The translations under genes and the position numbers were made by a program. DNA of 36,019 bases from Akkermansiaceae bacterium. GTDB taxonomy: Bacteria > Verrucomicrobiota > Verrucomicrobiia > Verrucomicrobiales > Akkermansiaceae. The stretch lies in NCBI GenBank assembly GCA_022510805.1, contig JAFLSS010000015.1, forward strand, positions 1 through 36,019, written 5' to 3'. Under the pieces are notes generated by a model. The model had not been told where the DNA came from, ran no database searches, and saw only the letters and a program-made list of their open reading frames with translations. This document shows, one piece after another, positions 7,392 to 17,300 of this stretch (the first letter of the stretch is position 1; each line of letters opens with the position of its first letter).

Positions 7392-7720
7392 CGGGGGTAG
7401 AGTGAGGCATTGGGATCCACCCAGGCCTCATCATAATTTTTGGCGTAGGAGAAGAGATCCCGGTGCATGTAGGGCGTGAAGGACTCTGCCGCCTCAGCAT
7501 CCAGGCGCTCGAGCACGGCGGCATTCAGCACGCGCGCGATTTTCTGCATCATGCTCAGCGTGAGGCGGCGGCCGGAGCGCGCGCGCTGCACCTGCTTGTG
7601 AGTCAGCTGCTCCGGAGCAGCCGCCAGCACCATGTCATGATTCTCAATTCCCCAGCTTCGCAGGAGGGCATCCACACGCTGAGGTCCCCAATTCAATGCA
7701 TCCTTGGCACTCTCATTCAT
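7388..7720 (-). CDS. Small HTH-like protein (110 aa)
   Basis: Residues about 15-70 form a helix-rich block (ALLRSWGIENHDMVLAAA, then LTHKQVQRARSGRRLTLSMM and QKIARVLN) that reads like a Cro/XRE-type helix-turn-helix, with the QVQRARSGRR part as recognition helix. The C-terminal 35 residues are aromatic and acidic (MHRDLFSYAKNYDEAW). ATG 7720 is preceded by AGGTG about eight bases upstream, one of the few Shine-Dalgarno-like signals in the window. The gene starts 13 bases after the NlpC-like gene and overlaps xseA by four bases, so all three form one operon. A regulatory or DNA-binding role is inferred; the domain family is not certain. Confidence 0.7.
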   Translation of the reverse strand: MNESAKDALNWGPQRVDALLRSWGIENHDMVLAAAPEQLTHKQVQRARSGRRLTLSMMQKIARVLNAAVLERLDAEAAESFTPYMHRDLFSYAKNYDEAWVDPNASLYPR

Positions 7721-7733
7721 AGCAAAACACCTA

Positions 7734-8252
7734 TTAGTAACCGGGTATGTGGCGCACCTTGAAACCGCTGCACGGGCGCGGCTTGGAATACCAGCGCGGC
7801 CCCACGCCGCTGCCGCTCCCCGTCGTGTCAAACCGCAGGCCGGCAATCAGCAAGAACACGTGCCCGCGCTTCACATACACCGTGAGCCACTTGCCGAAGC
7901 CCGGCCGCCCCCAGCGCAGAAAATCTCCCGAGGTGGGGGAGGTGTTTTTGCGCAGCATGCCGGCCTCACGCAGCACGAAAGCCACAGAGCCGGAGCAATC
8001 ATACGCGCGGTCCCAGTGCCGCCCGTGTCCGCCGCCGCGGCGGTAGGGGCGTCCCACGATCTTGTTGGCCGCGGCGATGGCGCGCTTGATGCGGGCGGGC
8101 GCTTGAGAGGGAGCCAGTGCCTTACCATGCACCAGCCGTGCGGTGTAGCCCTTGCGGAACACGTAGTTCGGCGTATACTCCACCTTTTGCTGCTGGCAGC
8201 ATGACAGCACGAGCAGCAATAAACACACGAATAGGGATAAGGCTTTTCTCAC
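7734..8252 (-). CDS. NlpC/P60-like lipoprotein hydrolase (172 aa), GTG start
   Basis: The N-terminal hydrophobic stretch ends in a lipobox (VLSC, Cys18). The remainder looks like an NlpC/P60 papain-like cell-wall peptidase: the nucleophile motif YDCSGSVAFVL carries Cys86, and RGHVFLLIAG carries the probable catalytic His131. Such enzymes cut D-gamma-glutamyl-diaminopimelate bonds in peptidoglycan peptides or related amide bonds. GTG 8252 was chosen because it opens the signal sequence and lies 10 bases after the -10 box; a longer reading from ATG 8291 would begin inside the -35 box. It is the first gene of the operon with the HTH-like protein and xseA. Confidence 0.8.
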   Translation of the reverse strand: MRKALSLFVCLLLLVLSCCQQQKVEYTPNYVFRKGYTARLVHGKALAPSQAPARIKRAIAAANKIVGRPYRRGGGHGRHWDRAYDCSGSVAFVLREAGMLRKNTSPTSGDFLRWGRPGFGKWLTVYVKRGHVFLLIAGLRFDTTGSGSGVGPRWYSKPRPCSGFKVRHIPGY

Positions 8253-8262
8253 GTTCGGGTAT

Positions 8263-8291
8263 ATTTTAGCACATAGGAGTGGCGGCGGCAA
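8263..8291 (-). promoter_or_regulatory. Promoter of the NlpC-HTH-xseA operon, near-leaderless
   Basis: On the minus strand, TTGCCG (8291-8286) and TAAAAT (8268-8263) are separated by 17 bases. The -10 box ends 10 bases before GTG 8252, so the leader should be about 3 bases or absent. The adjoining stretch up to the sulfatase terminator (8292-8425) shows no gene. Confidence 0.65.
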
Positions 8292-8425
8292 GCCGCAAAA
8301 ATCTCAGCCGCGGCCGGCGGGGCGCATTCTCAGCACAGCTAAGCGCTGATCCTCATAGAGTTGCGCACGCCGACCAAGCTGAGACCGGACTTCATTTATG
8401 ACGCGCATGGGAATGACGCGTTCAC

Positions 8426-8469
8426 CAAAAAGCACCAGGTGCGGCAGAAGAGGGCGCGCACCTGGTGCT
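8426..8469 (-). terminator. Rho-independent terminator of the sulfatase gene
   Basis: AGCACCAGGTGCG (8431-8443) and its reverse complement (8457-8469) form a perfect 13-bp stem with a 13-base loop. Read on the minus strand the stem is followed by five T. It lies about 30 bases after the sulfatase stop. Confidence 0.9.
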
Positions 8470-8500
8470 GCAGAGGCAGGGACAGCCTGCCGGCAACTGC

Positions 8501-10306
8501 TTACCAGCTCGGGTCGAACTTGGGAATGCGGGGGCCGGAGCCGGGGGAATCCGCCGGCACGCCATACTGCTCACGCAGGCCGTCGTAGATGTCTTTCAGC
8601 TTCTTGAAAGTCGCCTTGTAGCTCGGATCCTGAGCAACATTGCGCAGCTGCTGCGGGTCTTTTTCGTTGTCGAAGAGCACCCACTCATTTTCGGGCTTGC
8701 GCACACCGGCCTTGCGTTCCTCCGGCGTGGGGGTCCAGATGTGAGCGAGGGTGTAGCGCTTGTTGCGCAGGCCGTCATGGCGCGGGGCGTTGTGCTCACC
8801 GGGCTGCTCGTAGAAAGCGTAGTAGATGGCGCGGTCAGCGAAGCCCTTGGCCTCACCCGTGGCAAAGAGCGGGACGAGCGAGACACCATCGAACTTCTTC
8901 ATATTCTCCGGCGTGTTCGCGCCGGCCACCTCCACGATGGTGGGGGCGTAGTCGATGTTCTGCACGATGGCCTGGCTGCGCTTGCCGGCGGGGATATGGC
9001 CTTTCCAGCGCATGACCAGCGGCATGCGGAAGGACTCCTCGAAGATCCAGCGTTTGTCATAGAGGCCGTGCTCGCCCATGTAGAAGCCTTGGTCGCCCAC
9101 GTAGATCACGAGCGTGTTCTCGGAGAGGCCGTGCGTGTCCAGGTAGTTGAGGAGGGTGGCCACCGAATCATCCACCGCGAGGATGGTGCCCAGGTAGTCC
9201 TCCATATACCAGCGCCAGCGGCGCAGCGTCATGTCCTTCTGAGTCTTGATTTTGCCGTTTTGGAAATCCTTCACAAACTCGCGGGTGCGGGCAGCGTAGT
9301 ATTCACGATACAGCGGGAGAACACCTTTTTCGACGGCGTGCAGGCCATTGCCGAGGTTGGTGGAAGGGGCGAACTTGGGCTTGTGCGAGGCGAGGTCAAA
9401 ATCCGCCGGCACCTTGTCCTTGAACAGGCCTTCCTTGATCATGTTGGAGAGCATGTTCTTGGGCACGATCTCCTTCATCACCTCAAAGGGGATGAGGTCG
9501 CGCTGGAGGTGGGAGTCATTCCAGTTGCAGAGATCCCAGCCCACGGTCTGGCGGTTGAGTTTCAGGAACTCCGGGCGGTTGGCCCAGTCGTCATGCAGGG
9601 AGGCGGGGGGAGTCATCTTGGCCACATAATCGCGGATGACCGGCAGGTGGCGCGGGGCGGGCAGCCAGTTGCGGTGCGGCGCTTTGTGGCCTACCACCAG
9701 GGCAAAGGGCTTGCTCTTGTCGCGGTTCTCCATCCAGTCGATGGCTTTTGTCGTCACGACATCTGTCACGTAGCCGCGGTCGCGGTGCTGCACTTGGCGG
9801 CCGCCGGGGCCCTCTGTCAGGATGGTGGGATCAAAATAGCTGCCCTGGCCGGGGAAGATCTGCCAGGAGGAGAAGCCGGCGGGGTTGGACACAAGGTGCC
9901 ATTTGCCGATCAGGCCGGTCTGGTAACCGGCGGCCTGAAGCATCTTGGGATAGGAGGGCTGAGCCGGGTTGAAGGTGGTGCCGCCCTCATTGTGGGTGAA
10001 GCCATTGTGGTGAGTGTGGCGCCCGGTGAGCATGCAGGCGCGGGAGGGGCCGCACAGAGAGTTTGCGCAGTAGGCGCGGTCGAACACCATACCCTCACGA
10101 GCCAAGCGGCGGAAGCCCGGCAGCGGCACAGGGGAGTCCTTGTCGCAGCTGCCCAGCGCCTGCACGGCGTGGTCATCGGTAATGATAAAGAGAATATTGG
10201 GGCGCGGGTCCGCTGCGGGCTCTTGGGCAGCAGAGGCGTAGCCCACAAGGCCGGCCACTGCTCCTACACAAGCGCATATCCAGTTTTTCATGTCTGCCGT
10301 ATTCAT
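8501..10306 (-). CDS. Secreted Cys-type sulfatase (601 aa)
   Basis: An N-terminal signal (KNWICACVGAVAGLVGYASA) is followed by an alkaline-phosphatase-fold sulfatase. The metal-binding ITDDH occurs at residues 42-46. The signature CGPSRACMLTGR carries Cys85, which is converted to formylglycine by an anaerobic or aerobic maturase not present here. GDQGFYMGEHG appears later, as usual for S1 sulfatases. HTHHNG and the overall length suggest an enzyme acting on sulfated sugars such as mucin or glycosaminoglycan GlcNAc-6-sulfate; the exact substrate is inference. ATG 10306 lies 8 bases after the -10 box; ATG 10291 (MKNW) is an alternative that would open the signal peptide directly. It is monocistronic with its own terminator. 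Confidence 0.9.
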   Translation of the reverse strand: MNTADMKNWICACVGAVAGLVGYASAAQEPAADPRPNILFIITDDHAVQALGSCDKDSPVPLPGFRRLAREGMVFDRAYCANSLCGPSRACMLTGRHTHHNGFTHNEGGTTFNPAQPSYPKMLQAAGYQTGLIGKWHLVSNPAGFSSWQIFPGQGSYFDPTILTEGPGGRQVQHRDRGYVTDVVTTKAIDWMENRDKSKPFALVVGHKAPHRNWLPAPRHLPVIRDYVAKMTPPASLHDDWANRPEFLKLNRQTVGWDLCNWNDSHLQRDLIPFEVMKEIVPKNMLSNMIKEGLFKDKVPADFDLASHKPKFAPSTNLGNGLHAVEKGVLPLYREYYAARTREFVKDFQNGKIKTQKDMTLRRWRWYMEDYLGTILAVDDSVATLLNYLDTHGLSENTLVIYVGDQGFYMGEHGLYDKRWIFEESFRMPLVMRWKGHIPAGKRSQAIVQNIDYAPTIVEVAGANTPENMKKFDGVSLVPLFATGEAKGFADRAIYYAFYEQPGEHNAPRHDGLRNKRYTLAHIWTPTPEERKAGVRKPENEWVLFDNEKDPQQLRNVAQDPSYKATFKKLKDIYDGLREQYGVPADSPGSGPRIPKFDPSW

Positions 10307-10314
10307 GTGTCTAT

Positions 10315-10343
10315 TTTTTAGCATGTTTCGTGCGTCAAGTCAA
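10315..10343 (-). promoter_or_regulatory. Promoter of the sulfatase gene, leaderless arrangement
   Basis: On the minus strand, TTGACT (10343-10338) and TAAAAA (10320-10315) are separated by 17 bases. The -10 box ends 8 bases before ATG 10306, which predicts a leaderless mRNA. The terminator of the autotransporter gene lies about 40 bases upstream. Confidence 0.6.
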
Positions 10344-10385
10344 GACAAGGAAGCCTCCTGCGGCAGGATTTGCTGTTTTTTAATG

Positions 10386-10421
10386 AAAAAAGCGGGCCCC
10401 CGTTGAGAGAGGGGGGCCCGC
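10386..10421 (-). terminator. Rho-independent terminator of the autotransporter gene
   Basis: GCGGGCCCCC (10392-10401) pairs with GGGGGCCCGC (10412-10421) across a 10-base loop. On the minus strand it is followed by six T. It separates the autotransporter transcript from the sulfatase promoter. Confidence 0.9.
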
Positions 10422-10471
10422 CGGGATCCGGGTGGTGGGGAGGAGGCGGCCGCGCCGCCGGCTAGCGCGCT

Positions 10472-11323
10472 TTAGAAATTGAAGCGGTAGCCGACGTTGG
10501 CATCAAGGCTGGTGTAGCCGCGGCGCATCTCGACCGAGGCGTCGATGAAGATCGAGTCGCCCTCGCTGCCCACGGGCACCATCAACCCGACACCGAACTC
10601 CAGCCCCACAGCGCCGATCTTGGCGCTCTCGAGCTCGCGGGCGGTGCCATCGCCATTGATGAGGCGGTTCATGACCGTGCCGGAGCGGTCGCCGGCGTCA
10701 CCTTTCACCAGGACACGCCCCTCGAGCACCGCCGAGCGGTTGAAGGCATTGGTGCCCACCATGGCCTGCAAGCGCACACCGGCGCCCACAGTGATGACAT
10801 CTTGGGAGATGTCACCCACCTTGAGCCCCGCATCGCTGCCCGTCTCCGAGTAGCCCGCGAGGGAGGCGTGCCTGAACGCCACATTGAACACGGGCTGCAG
10901 CACAGCCGAGCCGCTTTCGCTCAGCACATGCGCATAGCCCACCTCGTAGAGGGCGCCAAAGGCGTAGCCATCTGTCGAGCCATGGGTGGTGTAGGAGGAG
11001 GCGCCGTAGTTGACCGTGCGGTTGAGTTTGACATCTGCCACGCCGCCGGTCACCACCACGGTGTGCAGCCATGCGCCCTGCGCCATGCGGGCAAAGGCAG
11101 TCACATAGGTGGTGTCCAGATCCCCGCGGGCGGAGTCTGCCGCATCGGCCTTGAGGTCATTGTACATGGCCGAGAGGGCGAAGCCCACGGTGGTCTGCTG
11201 GCTCACATTGGCATCCACCCCCACTGAGCCGCCCCAGCCGGAGAGCGTGAACCCGGGCGCCATGCCGTCCGCCCCCAGCTTGTGGTAGCTCGACTCACCG
11301 CTGATCCACGCGTGGTAGAAGGG
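10472..11323 (-). other. Autotransporter beta-barrel domain region
   Basis: This part encodes residues about 4599-4881 of the giant protein, from PFYHAWISGE to the terminal Phe. The pattern of alternating strands (GGSVGVDANV, TTVGFALSAMY, YVTAFARMAQG, VGLEFGVGLMVPVGS) matches the PF03797-type translocator. Confidence 0.85.
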
Positions 11324-14300
11324 CAGCGTGTCGTAGGAATCATAGTGCGGCTCCGGCGCCATGTTGATGGTGCGGTTGCGGATGGCGGAGAGCTGGCGCT
11401 GCACATCCTGCGCGAAGGCGGCGCCCAGCACAGAGGTGGACGCGCCGGCGCCGGCGGCCAGCAGTTTGCCCATAGCGGCGCGCTTGTCCGCGGCGAGCAT
11501 GCCCGCCAGAGTGGCCACCATGTTGTAGAGATCAGAGGTGCCGGACTCTGCACCGGCGGCGCTGATGCGCTGCCAGTTGCTCGAGTACGGGTCGCTGGCG
11601 TTCCAGAACAGGTCAGCGCCGGCGAGCTCATTCTTGCTCATGTCACTGCTGCGGAACGGGTTGTCACGCAGGAGATTCATGCCCACCATCAGGTGGCCGG
11701 ACTCCGCATCGCGGTAGATCTCACCCGCCTCGTAGTGCAGGAAGGGCAGGCCCGAGAGCGAGATATCCAAGCCGCTGCTGCGGCTGAGCTCATTCTCCAC
11801 GCGGCCGAGATCCAGCGAGTCACCGTAGAAGGTGCGCTTGCCGGCGTTCTCGATGGTGAGGTGGGCGCCGTCGCTCCACTCAAACGAATCCATGGCGAGG
11901 CGGCCGGTGTAGCTGCCGTCTGTGTTCACCCGCACAGTCGTGTCGGAGCCGCTGCCCAGGGACACATCACCAAGCTGCGAGAGGCGGCCGCCGGATACAT
12001 CCATGACCAGGCTGCCCTCATTGCTCACGGACCAGTGGCCGGACGCGTCGGCCTGCACATTGTCGAGCACGAGGGCGGACTCCCGGCCGACATGCAGGGA
12101 GCCTGTGCCGGAGAAGGTGCCGGAGAAGGTGTTGCCGCTGCCCTGCACATCCAGCGAGGCGCCGGCGCCGGCCAGGGTGCCGCTGCCGCTCAGGCCGGAG
12201 ATGGAGTTATCCTTGGAGGAGCCGAGGTCGAGCGTGCCCTCCACGGAGGCGCCATTGCGGGCATGCAGCGATGAGGTGTCATCTGCCAAGCGCACCACAC
12301 CGGATTCACGCACCTGCAGCTCGCCGGAGGAATCGACCGCGGAGGCGCCGCTGAGGATGAGCTCACCCGCGATATCGAGCGCGCTGTCGCCGGTGATGCC
12401 GGCCCCGCTCTCAAGGGAGAGCGTGCTGCCGTCCTCCACGCGGGCGCTGCTGTCTACCATCTGCGCGCCGCCGGTGAGGCTGAGTTCACCGCTGGAGACC
12501 ACTTCCACCTGCACCTGCCGGAGGCGCGTGTCATCCCCGGAGCCATCCCCCTGCAGCGTGAGCTTGCCGCCGCCGGCGGCGCCGTTGCCCTCCACGCAGA
12601 GAGTGCCGGAGCCATCGCCGGTGAAGGAGGTCGAGCTGAGGGTGGTATCATCCTCGGCATCGAAGATCAGCTTGCCCTGCTGCTCGAGGCGGATCACATT
12701 GTCAGCCGCCTCAGAGCCCTCTTCGGCGATGCCGTGCACACGCGTGGTGCTGCTGCGGAAAGTGAAGCCGCGCTCGCGCTCGCCGTTGGCGGAGTCCTGC
12801 GGGGTTTCATAGGCAAAGACGAGGCGGCCCACTTCATTGCCCTGGCCGTTTTGGTCGCCCTCGATGCGGAGCGCACCCTCGGTGAGGATGATATCTCCCG
12901 CCACCTGCACACCGCCATCGCCATAGCTGCCGACGGTGAGCGCGCCCTTGCCGGTCTTGTTGAAGTTCACGCCCTCATCGCCGAGGATGACGCCGTCGAA
13001 CGCCGTATCCTGGCCGCGCACCTCTTCCACGCTGTCGAGGCCGCCGTGGGCGGAGCCGGTGACACCCGCGCCGTCAATCTTATCTTTGGTGATGCGGGAG
13101 TTGTTGAGCTCGATGGTCACCTCACCGCTCTCCGGGGAGGCATTGTGGCCGTGCAGCGTGCTGCCCTCCACACCCACGAGATTATTCACGCGGGCGCTGC
13201 GGCGGTCATCTGCGGCATCTGCGCCGTCGAGGTAGATATCCAGCGTGGCATCCGAGGCCACCACCGTGGCGAGCTTGGACTCGAGCTCCGCCTTATTATC
13301 CGCCGTCACCCGGCAGGCATCACTCTTGGCATCATCCTCACCGAGCACGAGATACACATCTTTCGAGCTGCCCGTGAGCACGAGCTCGCCCGGCGCTGCG
13401 GCGGAGTCGAGCTTGAAGCCCAGGTCTGCCAGCAGGCGGAGGATGGTGGACTCACCCGTCACATTGAACAGCAGGTCCTCCAGCCCGGTGTAGCGGAGTT
13501 CACCGCCGTTGAGCAGGTGCAGCCAGGCGCGGCCATCGCTGCCATTCACATCGGCCTCACGCATGGCTTTGAGGGCTTCCACCAAGGCATTGGTGGAGAA
13601 CTCCAGCGTGAAGCCCTGGGAGCCATCGCCTATGTCGAGCGCACCGCCGGGAGTCATGCCGATGAGGAACTCACCGCTCTTGCCGGCGCGGGTGTGGATG
13701 TTGTTCGCATCCAGCACGAGCTTCACCTTGGTCGTGCCGCCGGAGCCATCGCCCGCGGTGATGACGCCGCTCACGTTGCTGAGGTGGCCGTTGGCATCAA
13801 TGGTGATGTCGTGGAACAAGCTGCCCTGCGTGCCGCCGGCATCCACGGTGGTGCCGGTCGATTTGGTCGGGCGCGCGGTCTGCACACTCAGGGTGACCCC
13901 GCTCGCAATCCCCGCAGCATCGAGAGCGCGGGTCAGCGCGCCATTCACCAGCACAAACGCGCCGGAGTTGCTGCCGGGCGCCACCTCAAACACGCTGCCT
14001 GCCCATGAGCCCGCCACCTCTGCATCGCCGAGGCGGATCTCATTGTCATGGAACACCAGCGCGCCGTCGGAGGTATTGCCGGTATTGCCGAGCACAAATG
14101 CGCCGGCCATCATATTCTCCAGGGACACATGGCCGCTCACCAAGCCGCGCAAGCGCGGGGTGTCATCCCCCGTGAGCGCCACCAGCACCTTGCCCGAGCC
14201 ATCATAGCCGGCCAGCACATCCCCCCCATCAGGCACCGCGCCGTCCAGCGTCCAGGTAGAGCCGGCATCACGCGCCAGCAGGGTGCCGGTGAAGGCGGAG

Positions 14301-17300
14301 ATATCACCGCTGATGCGGTGGGCGGAGGTGCCGGAGTTGGCCATGACGCCGCTGCCCGTCAGATCGCCGGTGAAGACAATCTGCGCGTTCCACAGCGTAG
14401 TATTTTCGGAGGGCTGGCCCACGTAGTTCACCGTGTCCGCCGTCACCTCCACCGCCGCTTGGATGAGCATCTCACCCGCCTCATTCAGGTCTGCCTCCGC
14501 ATCACTCAAGAACGAGAAGCCGCGGCCGCTGAGCACCAGCTTGGAGGCGTGCAGCGACCGCTGCCGCGCCACCTGCACAAAGCCCTCGGAGCTGTCGCCC
14601 ACGAACTCGATGACACCATTGAACTCACTATTATCAGAGGCCAGGACATAGGCATTGTGCTCCTCGGTGCCGCCGAGCGCCACTGTACCATCGCCGACAA
14701 ACGGGCGCACCATGCTCAGCGTGCCGGTGCTGCCATTGTCCGTCAAGATAAATTGCGCCTTGCCGAGGCCGCTCACCTCAATGGGCGCCATCGACGCATC
14801 TTGCGATGAGCCGAAGCGAACGATGGGCCTGGCGAGCGCACCGGTCGCCTCAAACACAGCCGTGCCATCCGTCACGCAGATGGTATTGGAGCTGTAATTG
14901 ACATTCGTATCCGCCAGCCAGCGCACCACCAGCGCGCCGCGGCCGGACTTCACCAAGCCATCACTCAAGATGCGGCGCACACCCTCCGTCGGCTGCCCGG
15001 AGGCGGCAGAGCCCCAAGTCACCCTCAGCGCCTCAGCCGCAGCCGCCACCCCAGCCGCAGCCTCGCGGGTGAGGAGGGTATCGCCACTGCTGTTGCCCAC
15101 TTGGATGCGGATCAGGGCATCCTCAGCCCGGGAGATGCTGCCGGAGAAGTGCGCGTCATGCACCTGGCCGCTCAAGTCAGCATTGATGACCAGCGAGCCA
15201 TCTTCATTTTCACCGTAGGCGAGGGTGCCGCCGTTGAACTCGATGATCGAGGGCGCCGCGCCACCCACTTGGATGGCTCCGGCAGAGGAGATGGTGAGCG
15301 TGCCGCCCTCATTGAGCTGAATCTTCGGGATGCTCACATTGTCGAGCTGCAGATCCAGCGAGGCGGATTCGACCACGCCATTCACCTCACCCAAGCCCAC
15401 GCGCAGCACATTGTCAGCGCTCATGCGGATACCGGTGGTGTCCGCATCCTCAGGGGAGAAGGTGAAATCCCCGCTCTCCACCCACACATCGCCGGGTGTC
15501 ACCTCGCCGCTCACCAGCACATTGCCGTTCGCGGCGCCGGAGTTGAAGAACACATCATCATTCTCCGTGAGGTGGTGGCCGGTTTCGCGGCTCCAGTTGC
15601 CGTTGTTCGAGTTGTTCTGCCACACCTGATCCGCGGCATCCTCACCGCCTTTCCAGATCCAGGCGTTCGGGTCATCCAGGTAGACCTGAAGCACGAGGCA
15701 CGCATCGCGCAGCACCACCTTGGCCTTGAGGGTGGAGTTGGCCTCCAGCCAGCCCAAGCCCTCAAAGTACGCGGTGTCCAGCACCTGAGTCAGCAGCTCC
15801 TCCACGCCCAGGCTGCCCAGCTGGCCGCCGTTGAGCTCACCCGTCAGGTAATAGGTGCCCTTGCGCAGCTCAAAATCACCCTGCGCGGTGAATTGGATAT
15901 TGGCCTTGTGATCCTCATCCACCAGGAGCATGGCGCCCTCTGCCGCCTGCAGCCAGGCATTTTCCTTGGTGCAGGCGCGGCGGTCGGTCATATCGTACAC
16001 GATGGCGCTCGGCCGGCTGAGCTGGCAATCCGTACCCAGCGCCAGCACGCCATCCTGTAGCACCAGGCGGCCGGTGAAATCTGCCCCGGCGGCGGAGCCC
16101 ACAAGCCCGCCCATCAGCGTGAGCCGCCCGGCGCCCAACTTGGTGAGGCTGGCGTCATCCAGCGCGGAGAGTGAGCCGCCCACCACCACATCGCTCGCGT
16201 TGTTCACGTGCGTGAAGTCGCGCAGGCTCACGCGGCTGATGTTTTCATAACCCGAGTCGGTGAACACGAGTTCCGCCTTCTTGACAGTGGAGATGTCTTG
16301 CGCGGCATCGAGGACGCTCTTGTGGTAGCCGCCGCTGATCAGTTGCTCACCCGCACCGGAGAACACGACAGCGGAGCTGAGGTTCACGGTGGTGGAGTTC
16401 GTGGTGACCTGCAGCGGGGTCGCGCCGCTCACCACCTGAGCCGTGTGCTCGCCGGCGGCGTACACATTCCCCGCCAGTTGGCCGCCCAGCAGGGAGATGG
16501 TGATATCCCCCTGCTCCACACCCGCAGCGAGGGCAGCGGAGGTCTCGCGGTGGCTGCCGCCGATGATATCTCCCTGCACATTGCCCTCATCGCTCAGCGT
16601 GATCTGCACACCATGCAGCTCCAGCATGTCGGGATGAGTCGTATTCTCCGAGTAGTGGCCGCCCACCACATTGCCGAGCACGCTGCCGCCGGTGATGCGG
16701 ATGGTGCTTGTCCCGGTGAGCGCCAGGCTGTTCTGCCCTGCCGAAGCGCCGGCATAGCTGCCGCCCACCACCACACCATCCACCTCACCGCCCGTGATCT
16801 CCACGAGCGAGTTACCCTTCACCACAGTCGAGTGATTGCCCGCCACCAGCTCATCCATGAGCACATGCCCGGCCACCACGGCCAGCGCGCTGTGGGAGTG
16901 GCCGGTGGTCCCGGAATCATGCGCCACCTTGGCGCCGTCGCCAATCACCACATGTGTGGCCAGTTGATCCTTTGTCGCAGAGGCGTCAATCGTGACGCTG
17001 CCGCCCGTTCCCTCATCCGTGAGGTAGCTGCCGCCCACCACCAAGCCGGTGATGCTCACCCCCTCACCGGTGATGCTCACGGAGGAAGCCCCGCGCAGCA
17101 CCGGCCCGTAGGAGTTGGTCACCGCATCGGTGAAGTTGGCGTAATCACCGCCCACGATGTGGATATCCTCAAATGTGCCGCCGGTGATGACCACGCTCGT
17201 GTTGCCCGTGCGGACATGGGCGGGGGTGTTCTCAGAGCCCGCAGCGCCTGTGCCGCGGTACAAATTACCGCCCGCCACCAGGCCGATATCCGTCTGCAGC

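Noticed and set aside
8465..10321. A 618-codon open frame on the plus strand
   Set aside because: It is fully antisense to the well-supported sulfatase gene and shows no family features.
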